From a virus, in the IMG/VR virus record IMGVR_UViG_3300032241_003117, positions 1-42,667 of that record: DNA of 42,667 bases, one strand, 5' to 3'. Within the stretch, counting starts at the first letter, position 1. Each line of letters opens with the position of its first letter. Shown here piece by piece: positions 22,555-31,410 of the stretch. The notes beneath the pieces were generated by a model. That model was given only the letters and a program-made list of their open reading frames with translations. It did not search any database and had not been told where the DNA came from. The position numbers were made by a program, and so were the translations under genes.

Positions 22555-25500
22555 TTACCCAAATATAGTGTCTAAACTTCCAGTACTGGAATTGTATATT
22601 TGGTATACCGCACTGGTACCACCGCTGACCCAGTCTACTTGCCCGCCGACCACTACATTGTTACTGATCACATTGCCGCCAACCGAAACAGTATTGGCCA
22701 CTGCCACAGTGTTTGATACAGTAACCGTGTTTGATATGTCATTAAATGTAAGTCCGGCACTGGCACCTGCGTGCCCTTGGTTGTTGTAGATAACCTGTGT
22801 ATTTAGACCAGGTACTGTAACGTTGCCTGAAATATTACCAATGAAGGTACCAAGGAAGTATCCATCAGTGGTAACGTTGCCGTGAGCTGATATAATGCCG
22901 TCAGTTAAAATATTGCCAGCAACGACATTGCCTACAGCACTGACGTTTACATTGCTGTAGATGTTGCCTGAAGTTGAAACAGTTGCAGAAGTAATAGCAC
23001 CGGTGATTGAAAGGTTGGCTCCTTGCTGTACTGGTATGGTATTGCCATTGAACAACAAGTTGCCATTGCTGACACTCAAATTGCCACCACCAATCATTAC
23101 TGAATTGCCGGATACCCATAGTTCTTTCCAGGTGTTGGTAGCATTGCCTAGGCTGTAGGTTGCGTCAAGAGCCGGAACAATATTGCCAGCCCAGCCGGCT
23201 TCGGCGTAGGCCACCACTGTGGCATTGGCATAGTTGCTTACACCGGTCAACTGACTACCGTTACCTAGGAAGTATGTGGCTTTGACATTGCCTGTGACGC
23301 TGACATTGCCGGCTGAAATATTGCCAGTATAGGAAGCTAGATAAGCGGCCACATTGGCATTGGCATAGTTTGATACGCCAGTCAACTGACTGCCGTTACC
23401 AATAAAATAATTGCCTGTTATATTGCCTGTGGCGCTGACATTGCCTGCTGTGAATATGTTACCAGCAATGACATTTCCAGAACCAGAAATATTACCACCA
23501 GTTACATCGCCTGCGGCACTGATTTGACCTGCTGTTAAAATATTGCCGCCAACAATGTTGGCTGTGGCACTGATGCCCACATTGGTGGTCCACGCATTAG
23601 CAGCTGTGTTGTAGGTCCACGTGGTTAGAGGACCGGTTCCGGAATTTCCTGCATTTAGGCCCGCACCGTTGATGTTGGCATAGGTTGATTGATTGTTGGC
23701 TAGATCAATGTAAAGATCGTTTGTAACAATAACATTTGAGTCAATAAAAGTAATGTTGCCTTGAACATTCAAATTGCCCAGTATGTTACCGCTGCCATAC
23801 ATGAAGAAGTTATTACCGGTAACGTCGCCTGTGGCACTGATTTGACCGGTTGTTAATACGTTTCCAGCAGTGGCATTGCCAGAAACACTGACATTGCCTG
23901 CTGTTAGGTTGCCAGAGTATGTGGGCAAGTAAGCGGCCACGTTGGCATTGCTGTAGGCTCCAACAAGATTGCTGTAATTGATACCAGTTAATTGACTGCC
24001 ATTACCAATAAAATAGTTGCCGGTGATATTGCCTGTGGCACTGAACAGGCCGCCGGCATAGATGTCGCCTGCTACACCCACACCACCGCCAACTACCAGG
24101 GCACCAGTTGTAGTGGATGTGGCAACAACTGTGGACATGACATTGACCACATTGGCGCTGGTAATGCGCATGACCTGATTTACAGTGTCAAGTCCGCCGG
24201 TGGCAAACACAATGTCGTTGCTTAGATAGGTACCTAGGACTAGATTGCCGCCGCCTGTGTTGGCATTTCCAGCCACGTACAGATAAGCGTCATTGGGTTT
24301 GAGCAGGGCATAACCGGCATAGTTGTAGGTGCTACTGGCAATACCCAGATCCAAGAAACCGTCGTTGTAAGTGCCGTTGTCGGGACTCAGGAATATGTCG
24401 GTGGAGGCATTTTGACCTGGATTGATGTTTTGTCCGTTGAGTATGCCGGCATAGCCGTTAAAGTCAGCTGTGCTTTGTACTGTGCTTTGTGGTTCTGTCA
24501 GATAACCGTTAAGGATACCTGCGTATAGGGCACCAAAGCCAGTGGTGGTATTACCAAAGAACTGAGCACTGTTGCCGGTTACACTGGAGATGTTGCCCAG
24601 GATAGAAACATTACCACTGATGGTCAAGTTGCCGCCAATGGTGGCATTGTTGGCTATGGATATGGCATTGGCCACCACTGTACCCGATGTGGTCAGGCCT
24701 GTGAGTGTACCAACCGATGTGATATTGGGCTGTGCTGGTGTAAGCAGGGTACCAGTGATGTAGCTGACCGACAAGTTACCGGCCTGGATATTGCCGGTGA
24801 TGCTGATGTTGCCGGCTAGAATATTTCCAGTTACACTTACTGTGGCACCGTATAGGTTTGCATTGACACTATTGGCAATGATGTTGCCAGTTACACTAAT
24901 GCTTTGATCAAAACTAACGTTGCCAATGATGTTGCCCGATACACTGATGTTGCCAGCTAAGATATTGGCTGTGGTACTAATGTTGCCAGTGGTGCTGATG
25001 GAAACACTATTGCCACTTTGTAAAAATTGATACACATTGGCATTGCCATATGCGCCAGAAATATTGCCGGCATTGATATTGCTTAAATGACTACCATCAC
25101 CGTAGTAAAAGTTGGCTGTGACATTGCCCAGTATGCTGACACCGTTGGGTGATACTGTCAACACATTGGCTACACCCGAACTGCTGATGGTCACATTGGC
25201 ATTGGCCGATACCACCACATTTGAACTGCCAGAACTGATCGAATTGGCCTGGTAATTTTGTGTAAACGTTAACCCAGTGGTATCAATGACAATAGGATTG
25301 TCAGTGATCAACTTCCACTGAGTATCGGCAAACACAACGCCCTCGGTGACCATGATGATCATGCCGGCTTCTATTTCGCCTGTTGAGTTGGCATCCGAAG
25401 TGCGTACCCAGGTACCGTTTGATCCTGTACCTAGAGTGTATACATCATAGATACCGTTTTGACTGGCAGTGGCCTGGGCTGTGACCAAAACGCGATCGCC

Positions 25501-25635
25501 AAGAGTGAGATTTACGCCATCTACATTGTTGGGTGCGCCACCTGCAAGGGTGATGTCAACAATAGTAACAACTCTAGTGGCCTGTTTATAGTCTAGATTG
25601 TATATCTGTTCGGCGCGGGGTCTAGTAAGTGCCAT
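22555..25635 (-). CDS. GN-repeat tail fibre with conserved N-terminal domain, 1026 aa
   Basis: The first 135 residues form a domain frequent at the base of phage fibres: 'ATRVVTIVDITLAGGAPNNV', DGVNLTLGDRVLVTAQATAS, QNGIYDVYTLG, and 'TQWKLITDN'. The rest is GN-repeat stalk with four turn motifs (three of the IGNGSQLTGV kind), one LANNQ module (about 23565-23760) and, near 24050-24540, a non-repetitive stretch (LSPDNGTYNDGFLDLGIASS and LKPNDAYLYVAGNANTGGG) that resembles fibre domains in other aquatic phages. The C-terminus reads VDWVSGGTSAVYQIYNSSTG. First gene of the unit 25635-18154, with a late box directly upstream. Confidence 0.86.
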   Translation of the reverse strand: MALTRPRAEQIYNLDYKQATRVVTIVDITLAGGAPNNVDGVNLTLGDRVLVTAQATASQNGIYDVYTLGTGSNGTWVRTSDANSTGEIEAGMIIMVTEGVVFADTQWKLITDNPIVIDTTGLTFTQNYQANSISSGSSNVVVSANANVTISSSGVANVLTVSPNGVSILGNVTANFYYGDGSHLSNINAGNISGAYGNANVYQFLQSGNSVSISTTGNISTTANILAGNISVSGNIIGNVSFDQSISVTGNIIANSVNANLYGATVSVTGNILAGNISITGNIQAGNLSVSYITGTLLTPAQPNITSVGTLTGLTTSGTVVANAISIANNATIGGNLTISGNVSILGNISSVTGNSAQFFGNTTTGFGALYAGILNGYLTEPQSTVQSTADFNGYAGILNGQNINPGQNASTDIFLSPDNGTYNDGFLDLGIASSTYNYAGYALLKPNDAYLYVAGNANTGGGNLVLGTYLSNDIVFATGGLDTVNQVMRITSANVVNVMSTVVATSTTTGALVVGGGVGVAGDIYAGGLFSATGNITGNYFIGNGSQLTGINYSNLVGAYSNANVAAYLPTYSGNLTAGNVSVSGNATAGNVLTTGQISATGDVTGNNFFMYGSGNILGNLNVQGNITFIDSNVIVTNDLYIDLANNQSTYANINGAGLNAGNSGTGPLTTWTYNTAANAWTTNVGISATANIVGGNILTAGQISAAGDVTGGNISGSGNVIAGNIFTAGNVSATGNITGNYFIGNGSQLTGVSNYANANVAAYLASYTGNISAGNVSVTGNVKATYFLGNGSQLTGVSNYANATVVAYAEAGWAGNIVPALDATYSLGNATNTWKELWVSGNSVMIGGGNLSVSNGNLLFNGNTIPVQQGANLSITGAITSATVSTSGNIYSNVNVSAVGNVVAGNILTDGIISAHGNVTTDGYFLGTFIGNISGNVTVPGLNTQVIYNNQGHAGASAGLTFNDISNTVTVSNTVAVANTVSVGGNVISNNVVVGGQVDWVSGGTSAVYQIYNSSTGSLDTIFG
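23565..23760 (-). repeat. LANNQ fibre module, copy 1
   Basis: TNDLYIDLANNQSTYANING and TNVGISATAN within the 1026-aa fibre; the most diverged of the four copies, and it lacks the LGTT.LYWSN tail. Confidence 0.6.
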
Positions 25636-25655
25636 AATTTATCCGGTTATGCAAG

Positions 25656-25662
25656 TATTTAG
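25656..25662 (-). promoter_or_regulatory. Late promoter box for the 1026-aa fibre unit
   Basis: CTAAATA on the minus strand, about 20 bases before the ATG at 25635 and just after the terminator. Confidence 0.62.
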
Positions 25663-25666
25663 CCAA

Positions 25667-25696
25667 AAAAATAGAACTCCCAGGAGTCCTATTTTT
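25667..25696 (-). terminator. Intrinsic terminator after the 1424-aa fibre
   Basis: A hairpin with 14-base arms and one mismatch (arms 25667-25680 and 25683-25696), GC-rich top and a run of T on the 3' side on the minus strand. It lies just after the stop at 25714 and before the next late box, separating two transcription units. The A/T flanks make it potentially bidirectional. Confidence 0.75.
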
Positions 25697-25713
25697 CTTC
25701 AGCTTAACTGACG

Positions 25714-28700
25714 TTATGACAAGGTCACAGTGGCTGTTCTTGTTACACCGTCTGTGCCACGCACAACAAATGCTAGAGTGGTGTTGTTGACCAACTGGAA
25801 GCTGAGCTTGCTGTTGGCAGTTAAACTAGGTGCACTAGAACTTAAAGAAGCTACCAAGTTACCAACAACGTCAACTTCAGCAGCCGCATAGTTAGCTGTT
25901 ACCGTAGCATTACCGCTTTGGTTACTGATGTAAGTTACAGTTGTTGTTGTGGTCAATTGGCGTACATCAATCACGTCACCGACCGCAGGAGCTTCTGTAA
26001 AGGTCAGTGTTGTGCCTGACACAGCGTATGCCAGAGTTGGAATCTGTACCACACCGTTGATAGACACAATACAACTGGAGGTTGTTTGACTAGAACTCAA
26101 AGTAAATGTTACTGTTGAGCCATCGCCATTGAACTGCTCGTCGGTGATAACTGTGTAACTGGTTCCGCCTACTGAGGTCCATTCACTGTTGTTGTACACT
26201 TCCATTTGGTTTGTGCTGGTGTTGAAACGCATCATACCTGTGTACGGTGTAACTGGACGTTGACCTGTTGTTCCAACTGGAACCACAAACGAGTTGGTTG
26301 CATTCAGTGTAAGCACCGAGTCTTGTACCAGATTGGTCACATTGCCCATCAATACAGTATTGTCTGTGGTGTCAACCAAGAATGTACCAGCACCTTGGAT
26401 ATTTCCAGTAGCAGATACCAAATTGGTAGCATTTATGTTGTTACCGTTGACATTGCCACCGGCACTTACAGTGTTTGTGGCGTTGACGTTGTTACCGTTG
26501 ACGTTGCCGCCTGCACTGATATTTGTAGTTGCAAATACATTGCCACCCGCACTTATGTCTGTAGTAGCGTTGACGTTGCCGCCCGAAACATTGCCTGTGG
26601 CTGTGACTACTGGAGCAATAAATGTACCGCCACCAATTGAACCGCCGAGTGTCAAGTTACCTGCTTGATCCAACTGCAAGGTATAAGAAGCAACACCACT
26701 TGGACTAGAATTAGTTTCAAGTCCAACAAATGTAGAGCTTACACGCAAACGATTTTCGTCATCGTTAGAAATAACTACACCGTTGGCACTGCCGGCATCA
26801 ATCAGTATACCTGTTCCTGTGTCAACAATATTGGTTGAGAAGTACACATTTGGACCATCACTGCTGCCAAATATCTGTGCATGAGTGCCTACCAATACAT
26901 TGGATGTGGTACTGATATTGCCTTGAAGATTTAATCCTGTGTCGTAGAATGTAGCCACAAGATTGCCATCAACTGTGACCAGCACATTGCCACTGGCTGT
27001 AGGAATATTAACATTTGATGTACCATTGGCAATCTTGGTAGTGCTTACATTTGCACCATTGATGTTGCTGATAAAGTAACCGTCACCAAACAAGTAACTA
27101 CCAGCACCAATGTTGCCTGTAGCCGTGACGTTGGCAAATGAGCCTACATTACCTATGACGTTGCCACCGGCACTTATGTTAATATTTACAAGTACATTAC
27201 CACCTGCACTTATATTGGTAGTTGCATATATGTTGCCACCTGCCGACAAGTCGTTTGTAGAATTTATGTTGTTGCCGTTGACATTGCCACCTGCTGTGAC
27301 ATTTGTAGTAGCAACAACGTTGCCACCTATGACGTTGCCACCGGCACTGACATTAGTACCGGCCAACACATCTGAAGTAGCCGATACATAACCAGAGAGA
27401 ACCCAACCAGAACCAGAAATGTTGCCACCGGATCCTGTGGTAAACAAATTGCCACCGGTGATGTTGCCACCTGCTGTGACATTTGTAGTGGCATACAAGT
27501 TACCACCAGTGATGTTGCCACCAGTGATGTTGCCACCTGCTGACACATCGTTAGTGGTGCCAACGTTGTTGCTGTTGACATCGCCTGTTACACTGATTTG
27601 TACACCAGTTGCTGATCCAATGTTAGGAGTTGTAAACTGGGCCGAGCTAGAAACTTGTAGGTTACCACTGCCGTCATACTCTAAGTTGCCTGTGTTGACT
27701 CTGGTACTGATTACAGTACCAGTGATTTGAATACCGTTACCACCAGTATACTGAGCAGCACCTGTAAACTGTGTCCAGGTAATGGCTGAAAGTCCCATGG
27801 TGATTGGTGTAAATTCTGCTGTGTTGGTACAGACCCAACCTGTATCTTTCCAGATTGTTCCGCCAGCCACAAATGTGAATGCACCGTACATCAACGATGC
27901 TGTGTCGTTGTCGGTGCTGCGTGTCAACACTGTGTTTGTGGTATTGGCTGATGTTACGGTATAGATACCGTTCCAAGCAGCATCAGTATCGTTGGCACCG
28001 GATCCTGTTTCCTTGTCGATCAACACACGAGCATTGGCTTGTAGTGTGCTGAGATCAACACCGTCCAATAACACTGCACTTGTACTGGTTATGGTCAGGG
28101 TGGCACCAATACCGTTGCCGGCACCGTTGGGCTGATTATAGACCACATTGGTTACACCGGCCACGTTGGCCAAATAGGTATCTTCGCTGGTTTCTACAGA
28201 ATTTTTAACACTGAGGCCTTGCGCCACTGCATCAACATAGTGTTTGGTAGCTGCATCCTGTGGCTGTACAGGATCAACAACATTGTTGATCCAGTTGTTG
28301 CCGGCACCAATGTTACCGCCATTGGTAAACAGGCTGATGCCAGCATTTGTTCCAGATGCGCTGATCTGTAAGTCGCTGCCGTTGCTGTTGAGGAAATTGG
28401 TAACAACATTGCCACCAATTACATTGCCACCTGCACTGGCATCGTTGGTTATGTAGGCATAACTGCCATACACATTGCTGTAGGCCGAAATGTTATAGCC
28501 AAACACATTGCCTTGTAAACTGGCTCCATACGCAAGCAAATTGCCAGCGGTGATATTGCCACTGATACTGGCGTTGCCGTTGGCATTAATATTGTTTTCA
28601 ACTCTGATGTTACCGCTGATACTTATACTGTTACCTAGCAGTCGACCGTTGACCGAAGCAACACCTGTAACAAATAAATTGCCACCCACGTTGGTGTTGC

Positions 28701-29988
28701 CAAAAGAACTTAAAGTGCCTCCGCGAACAGCAAAGTCAGTATAAACATTGCCACCGGCTGTGACATCACCGTTGGTAAAAATATTACCACCAATGACATT
28801 GCCGTTGGCACTGACATCGTTTGTGGCATTTACATAGTTGCCCAACACATTGGCACCAGCGATAACGTCGCTGGTTGCAGATACATATCCAGCCAGGACC
28901 CAGCCTGAACCAACAATATTGCCGCCTGATCCAGAAGTAATCAAATTACCACCTGTAACATTGCCACCTGCACTGACATCTGTTGTGGCCAGTACATTGC
29001 CACCTATAACATTGCCGCCTGCGGTAACATCGCCAACTGTACTGATACCAGCACCTGTGTAAACATTGCCGCCAACTGATACATCAATGTTGAAATTTAC
29101 ACCCTGATCGTAGAATGTGGCTACTACGTCAGACCCAGATCCAATGGCAATTTCTAAGTTACCATTGGTTGCAGCAATGTTGGCATAACTTCCGCCGTTG
29201 AAAATCTTAGTTGAGTTTACGTTACCAGCATTGATGTTACTGATGTAGTAACCGTCACCAAATAGATAGCTACCAGCACCAATGTTGCCTGTGGCTGTGA
29301 TGTTGCCGCCAATGATCCAACCTGTGCCTGAAATATTACCAGGTGCGCCGTTGGTCAGCAAGCTGGCACCTGTGATGTTGCCACCTGCCGAAACATTGTT
29401 TGTAGAATTTATGTTGTTGCCGTTGACATTGCCACCAGCTGAAACATCAGTTGTGGCCAGTACATTGCCACCAACTACATTGCCACCAGCTGAAACATCA
29501 GTTGTGGCCAGTACATTGCCACCAACTACATTGCCACCAGCTGAAACATCAGTTACTGTAAAAACATTTTTAGATTTAAAATCTGCATAGCTGGAGATAG
29601 CTAAAGTTGTGTCGTCGCCCATGCCACTGGTGGTAAAGGCCGTGGCGAATTCTGCGTTGGCTTCGTTCCAGGCAAAGGCAATGTTGCTTTGATTGCCGCG
29701 AAGACCTATAAATCCAATGTCAACTGCTGGAGTACCTGAAGTTTGTCCGTCAGCTAAAACAATTAAGGGATCTTGAATGTTGGTGTAGGTGGTATCTACC
29801 GCAGTAGTTGTGCCTGTTACGCTAAGATTACCATCAATGGTAAAATCTGAGCCATATGTGAAATTGTTGGCCAGCAAGTTACTGGTAATACTGTAGGGCT
29901 GAACCTTGGTATTGGCATTGATACCAACGATTGTGTTACCGGTGACGGCATCACTGATTTGATTATTATTAATTCTTGTAACGGCCAT
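25714..29988 (-). CDS. Largest-but-one fibre: GN-repeat protein of 1424 aa with mixed modules
   Basis: N-terminal residues include a divergent form of the LANNQ type fold ('TNIQDPLIVLADGQTSG', 'NIAFAWNEANAEFATAF'). The stalk uses a different repeat from its neighbours, DVSAGGNVVGGNVLATT, 17 residues long. In the middle is a fibre domain starting DAATKHYVDAVAQGLSVKNS and ending 'TWTQFTGAAQYTGGNGI'. The C-terminus has three modules common in marine phage fibres: TTGQRPVTPYTGMMRFNTST, GDGSTVTFTLSSSQTTSSCI with 'INGVVQIPTLAYAVSGTTL', and a final strand-rich cap. Transcribed from its own late box with a 65-base leader that contains a small hairpin, then GGAGA. Ends at a terminator, so it is probably monocistronic. 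Confidence 0.86.
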   Translation of the reverse strand: MAVTRINNNQISDAVTGNTIVGINANTKVQPYSITSNLLANNFTYGSDFTIDGNLSVTGTTTAVDTTYTNIQDPLIVLADGQTSGTPAVDIGFIGLRGNQSNIAFAWNEANAEFATAFTTSGMGDDTTLAISSYADFKSKNVFTVTDVSAGGNVVGGNVLATTDVSAGGNVVGGNVLATTDVSAGGNVNGNNINSTNNVSAGGNITGASLLTNGAPGNISGTGWIIGGNITATGNIGAGSYLFGDGYYISNINAGNVNSTKIFNGGSYANIAATNGNLEIAIGSGSDVVATFYDQGVNFNIDVSVGGNVYTGAGISTVGDVTAGGNVIGGNVLATTDVSAGGNVTGGNLITSGSGGNIVGSGWVLAGYVSATSDVIAGANVLGNYVNATNDVSANGNVIGGNIFTNGDVTAGGNVYTDFAVRGGTLSSFGNTNVGGNLFVTGVASVNGRLLGNSISISGNIRVENNINANGNASISGNITAGNLLAYGASLQGNVFGYNISAYSNVYGSYAYITNDASAGGNVIGGNVVTNFLNSNGSDLQISASGTNAGISLFTNGGNIGAGNNWINNVVDPVQPQDAATKHYVDAVAQGLSVKNSVETSEDTYLANVAGVTNVVYNQPNGAGNGIGATLTITSTSAVLLDGVDLSTLQANARVLIDKETGSGANDTDAAWNGIYTVTSANTTNTVLTRSTDNDTASLMYGAFTFVAGGTIWKDTGWVCTNTAEFTPITMGLSAITWTQFTGAAQYTGGNGIQITGTVISTRVNTGNLEYDGSGNLQVSSSAQFTTPNIGSATGVQISVTGDVNSNNVGTTNDVSAGGNITGGNITGGNLYATTNVTAGGNITGGNLFTTGSGGNISGSGWVLSGYVSATSDVLAGTNVSAGGNVIGGNVVATTNVTAGGNVNGNNINSTNDLSAGGNIYATTNISAGGNVLVNINISAGGNVIGNVGSFANVTATGNIGAGSYLFGDGYFISNINGANVSTTKIANGTSNVNIPTASGNVLVTVDGNLVATFYDTGLNLQGNISTTSNVLVGTHAQIFGSSDGPNVYFSTNIVDTGTGILIDAGSANGVVISNDDENRLRVSSTFVGLETNSSPSGVASYTLQLDQAGNLTLGGSIGGGTFIAPVVTATGNVSGGNVNATTDISAGGNVFATTNISAGGNVNGNNVNATNTVSAGGNVNGNNINATNLVSATGNIQGAGTFLVDTTDNTVLMGNVTNLVQDSVLTLNATNSFVVPVGTTGQRPVTPYTGMMRFNTSTNQMEVYNNSEWTSVGGTSYTVITDEQFNGDGSTVTFTLSSSQTTSSCIVSINGVVQIPTLAYAVSGTTLTFTEAPAVGDVIDVRQLTTTTTVTYISNQSGNATVTANYAAAEVDVVGNLVASLSSSAPSLTANSKLSFQLVNNTTLAFVVRGTDGVTRTATVTLS
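29427..29554 (-). repeat. 51-bp perfect tandem repeat in the 1424-aa fibre
   Basis: About 2.5 identical copies of a 51-base unit starting at 29427, 29478 and 29529, encoding the 17-residue unit ATTDVSAGGNVVGGNVL. Identity at all positions, including third codon positions, shows recent expansion. Confidence 0.9.
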
Positions 29989-30012
29989 TTTATATTCTCC
30001 AGGTAGGCTCTT

Positions 30013-30026
30013 GGCTCACACGAGCC
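30013..30026 (-). promoter_or_regulatory. Leader hairpin of the 1424-aa fibre
   Basis: GGCTC-GTGT-GAGCC on the minus strand, in the 5' leader between the late box and GGAGA. A 5-bp stem; function unknown. Confidence 0.35.
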
Positions 30027-30059
30027 ATAAAATTACACACATTTCTGTGGCGTACCTGT

Positions 30060-30066
30060 TATTTAG
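30060..30066 (-). promoter_or_regulatory. Late promoter box for the 1424-aa fibre
   Basis: CTAAATA on the minus strand, 72 bases before the ATG at 29988, in the gap after the 48-aa frame. Confidence 0.6.
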
Positions 30067-30109
30067 CCGTATTGACTGTTTTTGGATTGTGTGCCAGAAT
30101 TACGGCTTG

Positions 30110-30256
30110 TTAATTTTGAGTGATCAAGGCGTTGTCGGTCTCGGTAGTGAGCCAGGCGCCTGATTCTGTGGTGATGTTGCTGTAGGTAATAGTATAGGTT
30201 GGGCCTATCAGTACACCTAGACCTAGTCGTGTTCCGGCACCCACTGTGACTGTCAT
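30110..30256 (-). CDS. Possible small protein, 48 aa
   Basis: Minus-strand frame ATG (30256) to TAA (30110): starts MTVTVGAGTRLGLGVLIGPT and ends ALITQN. Its composition (T, G, V, N) is like the surrounding virion proteins, it fills the space between the stop at 30285 and the late box at 30060, and it shows the strand pattern of small phage structural proteins. A longer frame on the same strand (30063-30263) is rich in His/Arg/Ser and looks like its shadow. No strong ribosome-binding site was seen, so the call is tentative. Function unknown. Confidence 0.45.
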   Translation of the reverse strand: MTVTVGAGTRLGLGVLIGPTYTITYSNITTESGAWLTTETDNALITQN

Positions 30257-30284
30257 GATTCAATCTTGGAATTAACGGAGTACA

Positions 30285-31055
30285 TTATCCCACCCGCCAG
30301 TTGGTACCATCGGAAAATACCGGCACTGTGTTGCTACCGCCAGTGCCCGCTATGCTGTAAAAGGCCGTAGTGTTGGCCGTGCTGACAAAGGCTCTAGCAC
30401 CTGCACCAACGGATGCCGGATCAGGAAGATCAATCACCGATGTGTAAACACCACTTTGCATTAAACCGCCGGCTTTGACATCTCCGGTGGTGGATATGTT
30501 GCCAGTGGTAATGATGTCAACACTATTTCCGCTTTGTAAAAACAAAGACACATTGGCGTTGCCGTAATTGTTGTTTATGGTGACAAGATTGTTAGACAGA
30601 TATCTAATCTGCATTATGTCACCCTGTGCAGGTGCTGTGGTAAAGGTTATGGTATTACCTGCGACTGTGTAGTCTACATCGGGAGCCTGTGTTAGACCGT
30701 TTGTGCTTACTAAAATAGAGTCAGCTGTGCTGGTTGACGTCAAGGTATAAACTGTGGTAGTACCGTCGCCTGAAATGGTTTGATTGGTTACCGGACTGCC
30801 ACTGGTTTGAACACCAGTCAAAAAGGCACCGTTACCGTACACATAGTTGCCGCCAATGTTGCCGGTTACTGAAAAACTGTTGGACCAAACACGGGTATTG
30901 TTGGTAGTGATGGTTAAAATTGTGCTGTCAGCGCCCGGACCTAGGTTGGGCTCGGCTTGATTTACACTCAAAAACTGATAACGGTCAGCGGTAAGATTAG
31001 CATAGTCTGTTACCGGAACGCGGCCACTCAGCAGTTTACTTTGATTAAAAGTCAT
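30285..31055 (-). CDS. Virion/fibre-associated protein, 256 aa
   Basis: Starts MTFNQSKLLSGRVPVTDYAN, has one turn motif (YGNGAFLTGVQ), then the module GDGTTTVYTLTSTSTADSIL with 'TNGLTQAPDVDYTVAGNTITF' that also occurs at the C-terminus of the 1424-aa fibre, and a short GN stalk. The last 60 residues (MQSGVYTSVIDLPDPASVGA, then 'SIAGTGGSNTVPVFSDGTNWRVG') resemble a common phage cap with a Trp near the end. Four bases downstream of the 109-aa gene stop; same transcript. Likely an adhesin or baseplate fibre component. Confidence 0.75.
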   Translation of the reverse strand: MTFNQSKLLSGRVPVTDYANLTADRYQFLSVNQAEPNLGPGADSTILTITTNNTRVWSNSFSVTGNIGGNYVYGNGAFLTGVQTSGSPVTNQTISGDGTTTVYTLTSTSTADSILVSTNGLTQAPDVDYTVAGNTITFTTAPAQGDIMQIRYLSNNLVTINNNYGNANVSLFLQSGNSVDIITTGNISTTGDVKAGGLMQSGVYTSVIDLPDPASVGAGARAFVSTANTTAFYSIAGTGGSNTVPVFSDGTNWRVG

Positions 31056-31058
31056 AGA

Positions 31059-31388
31059 TTATACCAGGGTTTCTAATAGACTCAAGGTTAGTTGCGACAC
31101 TCCGTTGGCACTGGCACTGACCTGAAAACTGGAGCCATACGGCAGTATCAAACGTCCACCAATCAGTGCCAATGCATCGTTTGCAGGCAGGCTGGTGTTG
31201 GATACCAAAGATGTGTATACCCCGCTGTTGGCTGTGCCAGCTGAAATCTGTACAGTCCCGTTGCCAGTATTGCTGACCTGGCTCAACAAGACCACAGTGC
31301 TGTAACCCAAAGGAGTAGTATACACTGTAGTAGGTGTAGTAGTCACGTCTGCTGTGATGTTTTTGAATACGTTTAATTGGCCAGCCAT
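31059..31388 (-). CDS. Small virion protein, beta-sandwich type, 109 aa
   Basis: All-beta pattern: MAGQLNVFKNITADVTTTPT, 'TTPLGYSTVVLLSQVSNTGN', 'LPANDALALIGGRLILPYGS' and 'QLTLSLLETLV'. The layout resembles the 104-aa protein at 35736-36050, so the two may be paralogues. Similar small proteins occur among structural genes of T4-like aquatic phages. AAGGAAAA precedes the ATG. The role in the virion is unknown. Confidence 0.72.
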   Translation of the reverse strand: MAGQLNVFKNITADVTTTPTTVYTTPLGYSTVVLLSQVSNTGNGTVQISAGTANSGVYTSLVSNTSLPANDALALIGGRLILPYGSSFQVSASANGVSQLTLSLLETLV

Positions 31389-31410
31389 GTTGATTTTCCT
31401 TGTCTATTAC

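Noticed and set aside
30063-30263. A 66-codon minus-strand frame rich in His, Arg and Ser
   Set aside because: Composition is unlike any neighbour and it is a frame-shifted shadow of the 48-codon frame.
31059-31075. A TATAAT-like string at the end of the 109-aa gene
   Set aside because: It is formed by a valine codon and stop; no -35 is placed correctly.
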